From contig CM055274.1 of NCBI GenBank assembly GCA_029237695.1, positions 16,357,505 to 16,421,504 of the forward strand: a stretch of DNA of 64,000 nucleotides, in the 5' to 3' direction. Of this stretch, positions 1 through 12,920 are shown one piece after another. Positions within the stretch are counted from its first letter, which is position 1, and every line of letters begins with the position of its first letter. This stretch comes from Conchocele bisecta. Its lineage: Eukaryota; Mollusca; Bivalvia; Lucinida; Thyasiridae. The position numbers and the translations under genes were made by a program. The notes under the pieces were generated by a model, which saw nothing but the letters and a program-made list of their open reading frames with translations, made no database searches and had not been told where the DNA came from.

Positions 1-409
1 ACGTTGGATGTCTCAGTCATAAGAGATACCCTGCCACTATTCGGACTCGGACTTTGCGTAGACTCGGAAACAGGCTTTAGTTTCTGAATCTTGCCGAACA
101 CCGACTGGTGTCCGGTGTCCGGTGTCCGGTGTCCGGTGTCCGGTGTCCGGTGTCCGGTGTCCGGTGTCCTTACTCAGTGGGTAGCGGACCACCCAGAGAA
201 GAACTAGCGACGTTGGATGCCTCAGTCATAAGAGATACCCTGCCACTATTCGGACTCGGACTTGGCGTAGACTCAGAAACAGTCTTTAGTTTCTGAATCT
301 TGCCGAACACAGACTGGCGTCCGGTGTCCTTACTCAGTGGGTAGCGGACCACCCAGAGCAGAACTAGCGACGTTGGATGACTCGGGACTTGGCTCAGACT
401 CAGAAACAA
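1..409. repeat. Tandem repeat with internal 7-bp minisatellite
   Basis: A unit beginning acgttggatg recurs at 1, 210 and 370, so spacing is 209 then 160 bp. The length difference is largely a run of nine perfect ggtgtcc heptamers at 107-169 in the first unit; the second unit has only about two near 320. The third copy breaks off after about 40 bp. The open frames here are translations of the repeat and are not credible genes. Confidence 0.85.
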
Positions 410-1109
410 CTGTATCTGAATCTCACTTATTGATACTTACCCCGATAGTACCTAATGGTCAGGCCATAGAGGCCCCCAAGGCCCGAGACAAGCCCGGTTT
501 CTCCTTAGAGCAACCGTTATGTCTCTAGCAACAACGGAAACAAATTATCTCATGAGAATCACAAGTTCCCGTTTTGTGACCACCACCAAATTTCCTGACC
601 CGAACTGGGTTTAGGTTTCCCTTAGCCCAGTAGTGAACGTGGTATGGAAAACCTATTCAAATATCGAACGAGACAAAGTGGAAAAAAATAATAAAAAATT
701 TTGTTGTCGAAAATAGGAACGTCCGACAATAGGAAAATCGCGAAGTTCGCGCCCTGTGGCCACACTAAGAAAAAAAACTTGAAATACTTTCAAAATGAAA
801 TATTTTCGACTAGCAACTTATAGAAATGAATAGCCCACACTCTATTACAGAAGGTATTGCCTACTTACGGACAATAACCATGAATAGAGTGTATAAAACA
901 GCCAAACGAAAATGAGCACCAAAAAGGATACTTTCACGCCAGCCGTCCGAAACAAAGAGGAAGTCTCCTGTGCGCGCATGCGCAGTCGATATGGGATGGG
1001 ACAGGTGTAAGTGCGGACTAGGTGCGGGTCAATAAATTGTATTCGGAATGGGTAGCCCCAATAGAAGCTGTATAGCAACATATAACAGGGAAGTATGATA
1101 CAGAAATTA
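410..1109. other. Non-repetitive spacer, no recognised feature
   Basis: I see no convincing exon, RNA gene or named repeat here. Short open frames are present on both strands but show no familiar motif. Confidence 0.5.
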
Positions 1110-1934
1110 TTTTAACCTCTTAACCACCTATCACGCAGCGCAAAGTCATCCTGCGTGACTGTCAGTAAATTTTGGTTAATGTGCAAAGGTCATGTATGTG
1201 TGTGGTTGATCAGGGCATATACTGTTTGTAATTTAGTGAAACATGTCAGATGTATCTTGTAATTCAGCTGATCAGGGCTAACACTAACACTGGTCAAAGC
1301 AAAGATTGGAACAATTATGTGATGGAAGTTAACAAGTTTATTTTGCCGGCTGATCGAGCCCGCTGAGAATTACCTGCCCTGTTGTATCGCTATATTTCGC
1401 TGATCTTCATTTAAACTAGATGGCCGCGGACAGCATGTCACGCCCGCCGAGGCTTTGATAGTATACCGAAAAACTTTAACCAAAAAATATAACCTGGACA
1501 CACGTACGTACGTATGGATGGACATACATACAGACAGACGTACGCCAATGTGCAACTATATCATGCTGTCTGCAAGTGGGTGCGACAAAAATGGGTTATA
1601 TTTCCTGTAAACGACGTAAAAAACGACGTCAATTTTCAACATCATTTACAGGAAATGTTGCATTTTATTTCAAAATCAATATCGGCAAACACTGGCGATA
1701 CGACAAAGGGAGGTAATACCGGTGTCAGGCGGAGACATTATTTTACAATTTAACAAGGTCGCTGTGACCCGCTTGTCGAAACCACCGATGCAGTGTCAGT
1801 AAAAAAACAACTTTACTGCAGATTTCAGACTTGATATACCACGATACCTCGATGCCATTGTGATCGCTTTGTCAAGTTCTCGGCCTTGGGATGTGACAAA
1901 AATGATTCTTAGGACCAAAGTATTTAACAAAAAA

Positions 1935-2090
1935 TTGTCGTCTGCTATTGTTTCTTATTTTGTCTCTTCTTTCTATAAAAACATGGTTTGGCAGCATTTT
2001 AGAATAATTTCCATTGAAAATGATTCTAAAATGCTTCAAAACCATGTTTTCGATGAGAAAACAGGAAAATAAAAAATAAACAGCAGATGA
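1935..2090. mobile_element. Foldback MITE-like element
   Basis: The ends are inverted: ttgtcgtctgctattg at the left and cagcagatga at the right. Inner arms around a short centre pair catggtttggcagcatttta with taaaatgcttcaaaaccatg. The same family recurs at 3565, 9452, 11116, 21911, 22066, 53038 and 60149. There is no coding capacity. Confidence 0.7.
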
Positions 2091-2372
2091 ACATAATTAA
2101 TATTTCACCGTTGTCAGGGTTATAGGCATAAGCTAATTCAATTAGCTAACAGAATAGAATGGCAAACTACATTTTTAGAATATTTGCTTACCGCCAATAC
2201 AAACCATTAATCCTGCCCAGTTGCCTTTGACAGTTGACATCAGATTCGCCCATCTACGCCATACATGCAGGTCTAACTGGCAGCTGCTGGTCTGGTAATG
2301 ATGTAATGGTGTACCCAGACTCTCCAGGACCACTTCTGAACATGGGGGAACACTAAATGGTTTTTAATGGCT

Positions 2373-2618
2373 GTCCGGTTAGCGCAATCGGTAACGAGCG
2401 CGCTTCTCACCAATGTGGCCCCTGGTTCGATCCTTCGCCGGGGCAGTATGTGAGATGGTATGGTGGTCGCCAGATCGGACAAGTGGGTTTCCTCCGGGTT
2501 CTCCGGTTTCCTCCCACTTTAATGACCGCCCTTACGCCTTCATCTGTGCCAACGAAAGCATTTGTATAAGTGCTCTCGCACTTGTTTGTAATCGTTGTAA
2601 AATAAATAAAGTTTAAAC
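2373..2618 (+). mobile_element. tRNA-derived SINE with V-domain-like core
   Basis: The 5' part resembles a tRNA gene with a pol III A box (tagcgcaatcggtaac) and B box (ggttcgatcc). The middle holds a cctccgggttctccggtttc block that resembles, from memory, the conserved core of V-SINEs. The 3' end is AT-rich (aaataaataaag). An 11-bp target duplication ttttaatggct lies at 2362-2372 and 2619-2629. Related empty sites (ttttaatggcttacc without SINE) exist elsewhere in the array, for example near 7,960. Confidence 0.85.
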
Positions 2619-3564
2619 TTTTAATGGCTTACCGTCCGTGATCCACATATGCCAGCAACACGGCAAGTAGATCATCACTATTGTCAAGCTGAAGTGTTGT
2701 GACCACCTTGTCCTATCACATAATTGGCTCTACAACTGGTACGGAGGTCTAAACATATAGCATGCATATTGCCCCAGTGCATTGGGATTACACATTTAGG
2801 GGCATGAATATTTTTTTACTATTTTTTTTGCTTATTTTTCATTGAAAGCATATGTTCTGACAACTCATTTGAGCCGTCTCAGCGAGATGGTTCAAATGAG
2901 TGATCGCAACATACTTTGGACGTGAAATAAGAAATATATTTACATTTTTTTGGAAGGCAAAATTCTATTAACCAGTGTTTACCGGGTATAACGGTCATCC
3001 TGCATGACTGCCAGTAAATTCTGGTTAATGTGCAAAGACCACGCATGCGTGTGGTTGATCAGGGTATATTCTGTTTGTAATTTAGTGAAACATGTCAGAT
3101 GTATCTTGCAATTTAGCTGATCAGGGCTAACACTAACACTGGTCAAAGCCAAGATTGGAACAATTTTCTGATCAAGTTAGCCAATTGAGCCCCCTGAGAA
3201 TTACCTCCCCGGTCGTATCGCTATATTTTGCATATCGTGATTTAAAAAAAATCGCATATATTTTCTGTAAATGTCGTAAAAAACGACGTCAATTTTCAAC
3301 ATCATTTACAGAAAATTAAAAATAAATATCAGCAAAAATGGCGATGCGATAAGAGAGGTAATACCGGCGTCCGGCCGAGACACTATTTTACGATTTAACA
3401 AGGTCGCTGTGACCTGCATGTCGAAACCACCAAAGCAGAGTAGTAAAAACACAACTTTGCTGCAGATTTCAGACTGATACAAGGACACCTGGATGCCATT
3501 GTGATCGCTTTGTCAAGTTCTAGGCCGTGGGATGTGACAAAAATGATGCTTAGGACTTTAGCCG

Positions 3565-3724
3565 ACAATTGTCGTCTGCTGTTGTTTCTTATTTTGTCTT
3601 TTCTCTCAATAAAAACATGGTTTGGCAGCATTTTAGAATCTTTTCCAAGTTCCCTTGGAAATAATTCTAAAATGCTGCCAAGCCATGTTTTTTATGAGAA
3701 AACAGGAAAATAAACAGCAGACAA
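3565..3724. mobile_element. Foldback MITE-like element
   Basis: The same family as at 1935. Terminal inverted repeats carry gtcgtctgctgtt and aacagcagac. The inner arms attttagaatc and gattctaaaat type surround a ccaagttcccttgg centre. It is duplicated at 11,116-11,275 as part of block P. Confidence 0.7.
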
Positions 3725-6059
3725 AAATAATTATTCCGGCGTTATAATTAAGAGCTAAAATTAAGCCGATTCAATTAGATAACAGACTACATTTTTAGAA
3801 CATTTGCTTACTGTCAATACAAACCATTAATCCTGTACAAGCCAACCAGTTGCCTTTGACAGTTGTGACATCAGATTCGCTCATCTACGCCATACAGGTC
3901 GAACTGGCAGCTGCTGGTCTGGTAATGATGTAATGGTGTACCCAGACTCTCCAGGACAACTTCTCAACACGGGAGAACACTCACATGGGAACATTTAGTA
4001 GCTAAGGCCCAGGGTTGGGGGTGTCATGTTGGAGATGAGGTGGTGTGGAGGTGGGGGTGGGTAGTGGGGTGGGGTGTGGGATGGGGCGGGTGGGGTGGAG
4101 TGTTGTGGTGGATTAACCCAAACAGTTTAACCCATGTGGGTTGTGGGGGTGTGGTGGTTAACTCATTATTCACGATAATCGGCTCACCTGGTCAAATAAA
4201 TTGTATTTATTTGCTTACCGTTCGTAATCCACATATACGAGCGACAGGGGGAGTAGATGACTGGATCATCACTGTTGTCAAGCTGATCTGTTGTGACCAT
4301 ATTGTCCTATCGCAAATTGGGTCTACAACTGGGGCGGAGATCTAAACATATAGCATGCATATTGTCCCAGTGCATTGGGACTACACATTTAGGAACATGA
4401 ACATTTTGAAACTATTTTATCTTTATTTTTCCTTGAAAGCATCTAGGTGAGGCGGTTCAATTGAGCAGTCGCAACATATACTTTTGACGTGAAATAAGAT
4501 CATTATTTACATGTTTTGGAAGGCAAAATGATATTAACCTGTGTAACCCACTATAACACGGTGCAAAGTCATCCTGCGTGACTGCCAGTAAATTTTGGTT
4601 AATGTGCAAAGGTCATGTATGTGTGTGGTTGATCAGGGCATATACTGTTTGTAATTTAGTGAAACATGTCAGACGTATCTTGTAATTCAGCTTATTAACA
4701 GAATAGAATGGCAGACTACAGGTTTAGAACGTTTGCTTACCATTAATCCTGAACAAGCCAAGCAGTTGCCTTCGACTGTTGTGACATCAGATTCGCCCAT
4801 CTACGCCATACAGGTTTAACTGGCAGCTGCTGGTCTGGTAATGATGTAATGGTGTACCCAGACTCTCCATGACAACTCCTGAACATGGGAGAACACTCAC
4901 ACAGGAACATTTAGTAGCTAAGGCACAGGGTGGGGGTGTCATGTTGGAGATTGATGGTGTGTGGAGGTGGGGGTGGGCAGTGGGGTGGGGTGTGGGAGGG
5001 GCGGGTAGTGGGGGCGGGGTGTGGTATGGTGCGGGTGGGGTGGAGGGTTGTGGTGGATTAACCCAAACAGTTTTTAACCCATAGAGGTTGAGTGGTTAAC
5101 CCATTATTTCATGATAATCGGCTCACCTGGTTAAATTAATGTTTTTTAATGGCTTACCTTCTGTTATCCACATATGCAAGCAACACGGAGAGTAGATAGA
5201 TTGGATCATCACTGTTGTCAAGCTGAACTGTTGTGACCACCTTGTCCTATCACATAATTGGCTCTACAACTGGTACGGAGGTCTAAACATATAGCATGCA
5301 TATTGCCCAGTGCATTGGGATTACACATTTAGGGGCATGAATATTTTTAAACTATTTTTTGTTTATTTTTCATTGAAAGCATATGTTCTGACCACTCATT
5401 TGAACTGTCTCAGCAAGACGGTTCAAATGAGTGATTGCAACATATACTTTTGACGTGAAATAAGAAATATATTTACATTTTTTTGGAAGGCAAAATTCTA
5501 TTAACCAGTGTTTAACCAGGTCATCCTGCACGACTGCCAGTAAATTCTAGTTAATGTGCAAAGGTCATGTATGTGTGTGGTTGATCAGGGCATATACTGT
5601 TTGTAATTTAGTGAAACATGTCACACGTATCTTGCAATTAAGCTGATCAGGGCTAACACTAAAACTGGTCCGATTGAAGATTGGAACAATTTTGTAATGA
5701 GCCAACACGTTTATTTTGCCGGTCAATTGAGCCCATTGAGAATTATCTACCGCATTGTATCGCTATATTTCGCTGATTGTGATTTAAAAAATCTCTAAAT
5801 GTTTCTGTAAATGACGTCAATTTTGAACATCATTTACAGAAAATGTTTTTAAAAATAAATGTCGGCAAAAACTGGCTATGCGATAAGGAGGTAATAAGCG
5901 GGACAGGCCTAGACATTATTTTACTACTTTAACAAGGTCGCTGTGACCTGCATGGTGAAACCACATGCATGGGTTAAAATAGACATAAGCTGATTCAATT
6001 AGATAACAGAATAGAATGGCAGACTACATTTACTGTACATTTTTAGAACATTTGCTTAC

Positions 6060-6214
6060 CGCCAATACAAACCATTAATCCTGTACAAGCCATGGCACCA
6101 GTTGCCTTCGACTGTTGTGACATCAGATTCGCCCATCTACGCCATACAGGTCTAACTGGCAGCTGCTGGTCTGGTAATGATGTAATGGTGTACCCAGACT
6201 CTCCAGGACAACTC
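6060..6214 (-). other. Exon-like module B (one of 13 copies)
   Basis: On the minus strand this 155-bp block is bounded by an acceptor-like catgttcag and a donor-like gtaagc. One frame, the one continuing from module A, is open for about 44 codons and then meets TAA just before the donor; the other two frames contain stops. The block is repeated through the array with stops and indels in some copies. It may be a decayed duplicated exon or simply a transposon-derived segment. I do not recognise the peptide. Confidence 0.25.
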
Positions 6215-6473
6215 CTGAACATGGGAGAACACTCACATGGGAACATTTAGTAGCCAAGGCACAGGGTGGGGATGTCATGTTGGAAATGAGGTGGTGTGGA
6301 GGTGGGGGTGGGTAGTGGGGGCATGGTGTGGGATGGGGGGGCGGGTGGGGTGGAGGGTTGTGGTGGATTAACCCAAACAATTTAACCCATGTGAGGTGTG
6401 GGGTTGGGGTGGTTAACTCATTATTCACGATAATTGGCTCACCGGGTTAAATAAATTGTATTTATTTGCTTAC

Positions 6474-6562
6474 CGTTCGTAGTCCACATATATGAGTGAC
6501 AGGGTGGGTAGATAGACTGGATCATCAATGTTGTCAAGCTGATCTGTTGTGACCATCTTGTC
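6474..6562 (-). other. Exon-like module A (repeated)
   Basis: On the minus strand this 89-bp block lies between gatag and a gtaagc donor and is fully open in the frame beginning Asp-Lys-Met-Val-Thr-Thr. That frame joins in phase to the open frame of module B. Several copies (for example 7,973-8,060 and 8,570-8,665) stay open, whereas those near 4,235, 11,795 and 13,290 are broken by indels. Differences between copies are mostly amino-acid changing, so there is no sign of purifying selection. Function unknown. Confidence 0.25.
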
Positions 6563-6899
6563 CTATCGCAAATTGGGTCCGCAACTGGGGCGGAGATCTA
6601 AACATATAGCATGCATCTTGTCTCAGTGCATTGGGACTACACATTTAGGAGCATGAACCGTTTGAAACTATTTTATCTTTATTTTTCATTGAAAGCATCT
6701 CGGCGAGGCGGTTCAATTGAGCGGTCGCAACATATACTTTTGATGTGAAATAAGATCATTATTTACATGTTTTTGAAGGCAAAATGATATTAACCTGTGT
6801 TAACCCGCTATCACATGGTGCAGTCATCCTGCGTGACTGCCAGTAAATTTTGGTTAATGTGCAAAGGTCATGTATGTGTGTGGTTGATCAGGGCATATA

Positions 6900-7640
6900 C
6901 TGTTTGTAATTTAGTGAAACATGTCAGACGTATCTTGCAATTCTGATGATCAGGGCTAACACTAAAACTGGTCAAAGCCAAGATTGGAACAATTTTGTGA
7001 TGAAGTTAACATGTTTATTTGACCGGCTGATTGAGCCAGTTGAGAATTACCTCCCCTGTTGTATCGCTATATTTCGCTGATCTTGATTTAAAAAATTGTT
7101 AAAATTTCCTGTAAATGACGTAAAAAACATCGTCAATTTTTTCAACATCATTTACAGAAAATGTTGCATTTTATTTCAAAATCAATATCGGCAAAAACTG
7201 GCGATGCGATAAGAGAGGTAATACTGGAGCCAGGCCGAGACATTATTTTACTATTTTAACAAGGTCTCGGTGACCTTCAACTTCACTAACAGAATAGAAT
7301 GGCAAACTACACGGGCCCGTTTCACGAAACAAATTCGTACGACTAAAATGTTAGTAAGTGCAAAATTATGATAGTCTGTAAAATTCACAATAACATTTCT
7401 TGTAAACAATTATTGGATTTACATTTATTGAGCATAGGCTGCATATGCAGCCTATGCTCAATAAATGTAAATCCATTAATTGAAATTTCTAGATGATCCT
7501 AAATTTGCACTTACGAACATTTTAGTCGTACGAAGCTTAGTGAAAGGGCCGCCAGGTTTAGAACGTTTGCTTACCGCCAATACAAACCATTAATCCTGTA
7601 CAAGTCAACCAGTTGCCTTCAACTGTTGTGACATCAGATT
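6900..7640. repeat. Segmental duplication block R, copy 1
   Basis: Matches 12,180-12,920 almost base for base (offset about 5,283), including the inserted GGGCC-ended MITE at 7313. The second copy follows block P, whereas this one follows block Q, so the blocks have been reordered. Confidence 0.75.
7313..7550. mobile_element. MITE with GGGCC...GGCCC ends and palindromic centre
   Basis: Terminal inverted repeats: gggcccgtttcacgaaac at the left and the complement gtgaaagggcc at the right, each followed by gtacgactaaaatgtt-type sequence. The centre is a perfect palindrome, tgagcataggctgcatatgc paired with its complement. The same family is at 12597, 35359, 38853, 52033 and 52461. No open frame. 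Confidence 0.8.
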
Positions 7641-9240
7641 CGCCCATCCACGCCATACAGGTCTAACTGGCAGCTGCTGGTCTGGTAATGATGTAATGGT
7701 GTACCCAGACTCTCCAGGACAACTCCTGAACATGGGAGAACACTCGCACAGGAACATTTAGTAGCTAAGGCCTATGGTGGCATGTGGTGGGTTGGCTTTT
7801 TGGGAGGTGGGGGTGGGTAGTGAGGGTGGGGTGTGGAATGGGGGCAGGGCTGGAGGGTTGTGGTGGATTAACCCAACAATTTTCAACACTGGGGGGAGTG
7901 GGGTTGAGTGGTTAACCCATTATTTCACGATAATCAGCTCACCTGGTTAAATAAATGGTTTTTAATGGCTTACCGGCCATGATCCACATATGCCAGCAAC
8001 ACGGCGAGCAGATAGACTGGATCATCACTATTGTCAAGCTGAACTGTTGTGACCACCTTGTCCTATCATATAATTGGCTCTACAACTGGTACGGAGGTCT
8101 AAACATATAGTATGCATATTGCCCCAGTGCATTGGGACTACACACTTAGGGGCATGAATATTTTAAAACTATTTTTTGCTTATTTTTCATTGAAAGCATA
8201 TGTTCTGACCACTCATTTGAACTGTCTCAGCGAGACAGTTCAAATGAGTGATCGCAACATATACTTCATAGAGAACCATTAATCTTGTACCAGTTGCCTT
8301 CACCAGTTGTGACATCAGATTCACCCATCTACGCCATACAGGTGTAACTGGCAGCTGCTGGTCTGGTAATGATGTAATGGTGTACCCAGAATCTCCAGGA
8401 CCACTCCTGAACATGGGAGGCGGGGTGTGGGGGCGGGGTGTGGAATCGGGGCGAGGGTAGAGGGTTGTGATGGATTAACCCAAACAGTTTTTAACCCATA
8501 GAGGTTGAGTGGTTAACCCATTATTTCATGATAATCAGTTCACCTGGTTAAATTAATGTTTTTTAATGGCTTACCTTCTGTTATCCACATATGCAAGCAA
8601 CACGGAGAGTAGATAGACTGGATCATCACTGTTGTCAAGCTGAACTGTTGTGACCACCTTGTCCTATTGCGAATTGGCTCTACAGCTGGTACAGAGGTCT
8701 AAACATATAGCATGCATATTATCCCATTGCATTTGGACTACACATTTAGGGGCATGAATATTTTTAAACTATTTTTTCTTTATTTTTCATTGAAAGCATA
8801 TGTTCTGACCACTCATTTGAACAATCTCAGCGAGACAGTTCAAATGAGTGATCGCAACATATACTTTTGACGTAAAATAAGAAATATATTTACCTGTTTT
8901 TGGAAGGCAAAATTGGAAGGTTGATCAGGGCATATACTGTTTGTAATTTAGTGAAACATGTCAGACGTATCTTGCAATTCAGCTGAACACCAACACTGGT
9001 CCGATTGAAGATTGGAGAAAATTTTGTAATGAGCCAAGACGTTTATTTTGCCGGCCAATTGAGCCCGTTGAGAATTATCTACCCTGTTGTATCACTATAT
9101 TTCGCCGATCGTGATTTAAAAAAAGTTTCTGTAAATGACATCAAAAACGACGTCAATTTTGAACATCATTTACAGAAAAAAAATTTTTTTTAAATAAATA
9201 TCGGTAAAAACTGACGATGCGATGAGGTAATAAGCGGGCC
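7560..9240. repeat. Segmental duplication block S, copy 1
   Basis: Matches 14,160-15,850 (offset about 6,600). Contains two landmark modules only about 680 bp apart, the second lacking the cttacc donor-like edge and starting at agaaccattaatc. Confidence 0.75.
8810..8870. repeat. Foldback hairpin of the TTTGAACNGTCTC family (representative)
   Basis: A near-perfect stem pairs actcatttgaacaatctc with gagacagttcaaatgagt around a short agc loop, flanked by catatgttctgacc and gcaacatatact. More than ten copies sit in the array, and the same hairpin recurs near 18530, 36040, 41875, 46920, 47220 and 58605. Confidence 0.7.
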
Positions 9241-9451
9241 AGGCCTAGACATTATTTTACTATTTAACAAGGTCGCTGTGACCTGCTTGTCGAAACCACC
9301 GATGCAGTGTATCAGTAAAAAAACAACTTTACTGCAGATTTCAGACTTGATATACCACGATACCTCGATGCCATTGTGATCGCTTTGTCAAGTTCTCGGC
9401 CTTGGGATGTGACAAAAATGATTCTTAGGACCAAAGTATTTAACAAAAAAT

Positions 9452-9607
9452 TGTCGTCTGCTATTGTTTCTTATTTTGTCTCTTCTTTCTATAAAAACAT
9501 GGTTTGGCAGCATTTTAGAATAATTTCCATTGAAAATGATTCTAAAATGCTTCAAAACCATGTTTTCGATGAGAAAACAGGAAAATAAAAAATAAACAGC
9601 AGATGAA
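9452..9607. mobile_element. Foldback MITE-like element (duplicate of 1935)
   Basis: Duplicated with block P at offset 7,517; appears identical to the element at 1935-2090. Confidence 0.7.
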
Positions 9608-9889
9608 CATAATTAATATTTCACCGTTGTCAGGGTTAAAATAGGCATAAGCTAATTCAATTAGCTAACAGAATAGAATGGCAAACTACATTTTTAGAAT
9701 ATTTGCTTACCGCCAATACAAACCATTAATCCTGCCCAGTTGACTGACAGTTGACATCAGATTCGCCCATCTACGCCATACATGCAGGTCTAACTGGCAG
9801 CTGCTGGTCTGGTAATGATGTAATGGTGTACCCAGACTCTCCAGGACCACTTCTGAACATGGGGGAACACTAAATGGTTTTTAATGGCT

Positions 9890-10135
9890 GTCCGGTTAGC
9901 GCAATCGGTAACGAGTGCGCTTCTCACCAATGTGGCCCCTGGTTCGATCCTTCGCCGGGGCAGTATGTGAGATGGTATGGTGGTCGCCAGATCGGACAAG
10001 TGGGTTTCCTCCGGGTTCTCCGGTTTCCTCCCACTTTAATGACCGCCCTTACGCCTTCATCTGTGCCAACGAAAGCATTTGTATAAGTGCTCTCGCACTT
10101 GTTTGTAATCGTTGTAAAATAAATAAAGTTTAAAC
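9890..10135 (+). mobile_element. tRNA-derived SINE (duplicate of 2373)
   Basis: Same A box, B box, core and ttttaatggct flanks as the SINE at 2373. I noticed only a single base difference (cgagtg for cgagcg), so the copy was made by segmental duplication and not by a second insertion. Confidence 0.85.
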
Positions 10136-11115
10136 TTTTAATGGCTTACCGTCCGTGATCCACATATGCCAGCAACACGGCAAGTAGATCATCACTATTG
10201 TCAAGCTGAAGTGTTGTGACCACCTTGTCCAATCACATAATTGGCTCTACAACTGGTACGGAGGTCTAAACATATAGCATGCATATTGCCCCAGTGCATT
10301 GGGACTACACATTTAGGGGCATGAATATTTTTTTACTATTTTTTTTGCTTATTTTTCATTGAAAGCATATGTTCTGACAACTCATTTGAGCCGTCTCAGC
10401 GAGATGGTTCAAATGAGTGATCGCAACATATACTTTTGACGTGAAATAAGAAATATATTTATATTTAATTGGAAGGCAAAATTCTATTAACAAGTGTTTA
10501 CCGGGTATAACGCGGTGCGGTCATCCTACATGACTGCCAGTAAATTCTGGTTAATGTGCAAAGACCACGCATGTGTGTGGTTGATCAGGGTATATTCTGT
10601 TTGTAATTTAGTGAAACATGTCAGACGTATCTTGCAATTCAGCTGATCAGGGCTAACACTAACACTGGTCAGAGTCAAGATTGGAACAATTTTCTGATCA
10701 AGTTAGCCAATTGAGCCCCCTGAGAATTACCTCCCCTGTCGTATCGCTATATTTTGCATATCGTGAGCTAAAAAAAATCGCTTATATTTTCTATAAATGT
10801 CGTAAAAATCGACGTAAATTGTCATCATTTACAGAAAATTAATTCAGTATTGTAAGGGTTAACATTTTTTAAAAATCAATATCAGCAAAACTGGCGATGC
10901 GATAAGAGGTAATACCGGCGTCCGGCCGAGACACTATTTTACTATTTAACAAGGTCGCTGTGACCTGCATGTCGAAACCACCAAAGCAGAGTAGTAAAAA
11001 CACAACTTTGCTGCAGATTTCAGACTGATACAAGGATACCTGGATGCCATTGTGATCGCTTTGTCAAGTTCTAGGCCGTGGGATGTGACAAAAATGATGC
11101 TTAGGACTTTAGCCG

Positions 11116-11275
11116 ACAATTGTCGTCTGCTGTTGTTTCTTATTTTGTCTTTTCTCTCAATAAAAACATGGTTTGGCAGCATTTTAGAATCTTTTCCAAG
11201 TTCCCTTGGAAATAATTCTAAAATGCTGCCAAGCCATGTTTTTTATGAGAAAACAAGAAAATAAACAGCAGACAA
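11116..11275. mobile_element. Foldback MITE-like element (duplicate of 3565)
   Basis: Duplicated with block P at offset 7,551. Confidence 0.7.
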
Positions 11276-12179
11276 AAATAATTATTCCGGCGTTATAATT
11301 AAGAGCTAAAATTAAGCCGATTCAATTAGATAACAGACTACATTTTTAGAACATTTGCTTACCGCCAATACAAACCATTAATCCTGTACAAGCCAACCAG
11401 TTGCCTTTGACAGTTGTGACATCAGATTCGCTCATCTACGCCATACAGGTCTAACTGGCAGCTGCTGGTCTGGTAATGATGTAATGGTGTACCCAGACTC
11501 TCCAGGACAACTTCTCAACACGGGAGAACACTCACATGGGAACATTTAGTAGCTAAGGCCCAGGGTTGGGGGTGTCATGTTGGAGATGAGTTGGTGTGGA
11601 GGTGGGGGTGGGTAGTGGGGGTGGGGTGTGAGATGGGGCGGGTGGGGGTGGAGTGGTTGTGGTGGATTAACCCATGTGGGTTGTGGGGATGTGGTGGTTA
11701 ACTCATTATTCACGATAATCGGCTCACCTGGTCAAATAAATTGTATTTATTTGCTTACCGTTCGTAATCCACATATACGAGCGACAGGGGGAGTAGATGA
11801 CTGGATCATCACTGTTGTCAAGCTGATCTGTTGTGACCATCTTGTCCTATCGCAAATTGGGTCTACAACTGGGGCGGAGATCTAAACATATAGCATGCAT
11901 ATTGTCCCAGTGCATTGGGACTACACATTTAGGAACATGAACATTTTGAAACTATTTTATCTTTATTTTTCCTTGAAAGCATCTCGGCGAGGCGGTTCAA
12001 TTGAGCGGTCGCAACATATACTTTTGACGTGAAATAAGATCATTATTTACATGTTTTGGAAGGCAAAATGATATTAACCTGTGTTAACCGGCTATCACAT
12101 GGTGCAGTCATCCTGCGTGACTGCCAGTAAATTTTGGTTAATGTGCAAAGGTCATGTATGTGTGTGGTTGATCAGGGCA

Positions 12180-12920
12180 TATACTGTTTGTAATTTAGTG
12201 AAACATGTCACACGTATCTTGCAATTCTGATGATCAGGGCTAACACTAAAACTGGTCAAAGCCAAGATTGGAACAATTTTGTGATGAAGTTAACATGTTT
12301 ATTTGACCGGCTGATTGAGCCAGTTGAGAATCACCTCCCCTGTTGTATCGCTATATTTCGCTGATCTTGATTTAAAAAATTGTTAAAATTTCCTGTAAAT
12401 GACGTAAAAAACAACGTCAATTTTTTCAACATCATTTACAGAAAATGTTGCATTTTATTTCAAAATCAATATCGGCAAAAACTGGCGATGCGATAAGAGA
12501 GGTAATACTGGAGCCAGGCCGAGACATTATTTTACTATTTTAACAAGGTCTCGGTGACCTTCAACTTCACTAACAGAATAGAATGGCAAACTACACGGGC
12601 CCGTTTCACGAAACTTAGTACGACTAAAATGTTAGTAAGTGCAAAATTATGATAGTCTGTAAAATTCACAATAACATTTCTTGTAAACAATTATTGGATT
12701 TACATTTATTGAGCATAGGCTGCATATGCAGCCTATGCTCAATAAATGTAAATCCATTAATTGAAATTTCTAGATGATTCTAAATTTGCACTTACGAACA
12801 TTTTAGTCGTACAAAGCTTAGTGAAAGGGCCGCCAGGTTTAGAACGTTTGCTTACCGCCAATACAAACCATTAATCCTGTACAAGTCAACCAGTTACCTT
12901 CGACTGTTGTGACATCAGAT
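12180..12920. repeat. Segmental duplication block R, copy 2
   Basis: Copy of 6,900-7,640, joined here to block P instead of block Q. Confidence 0.75.
12597..12831. mobile_element. GGGCC-ended MITE (duplicate of 7313)
   Basis: Same insertion as at 7313, copied with block R; the left terminal repeat lacks a few bases near 12,612 relative to the first copy. Confidence 0.8.

Larger units (their letters stand above)
1740..4690. repeat. Segmental duplication block P, copy 1
   Basis: This block is nearly identical to 9,255-12,230 (offset 7,517 at its start, about 7,551 further on), including the same SINE and the same two foldback elements. Beyond about 4,690 the two copies join different modules, which marks a duplication or recombination boundary. 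Confidence 0.8.
4720..6900. repeat. Segmental duplication block Q, copy 1
   Basis: Closely matches 16,000-18,213 (offset about 11,280-11,290). It contains two landmark modules (4,826 and 6,160), two G-rich blocks and two foldback hairpins. The two copies carry small indels in the G-rich blocks. Confidence 0.7.
9255..12230. repeat. Segmental duplication block P, copy 2
   Basis: The second copy of 1,740-4,690, with few differences by eye. Shared insertions include the SINE and two foldbacks, so it arose after those insertions. Confidence 0.8.

Noticed and set aside
2380..2450. Functional tRNA gene
   Set aside because: A and B boxes are present, but the arms do not fold as a proper cloverleaf by eye, and the SINE core and target duplication explain the sequence.
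2273..2616. Open frames over the SINE and its duplicate at 9,790-10,133
   Set aside because: They cross the tRNA-like head and SINE core and are duplicated with it, without protein motifs.
4040..4345. 101-codon + frame in the array
   Set aside because: It depends on the G-rich block and is not maintained in the other modules because of indels.
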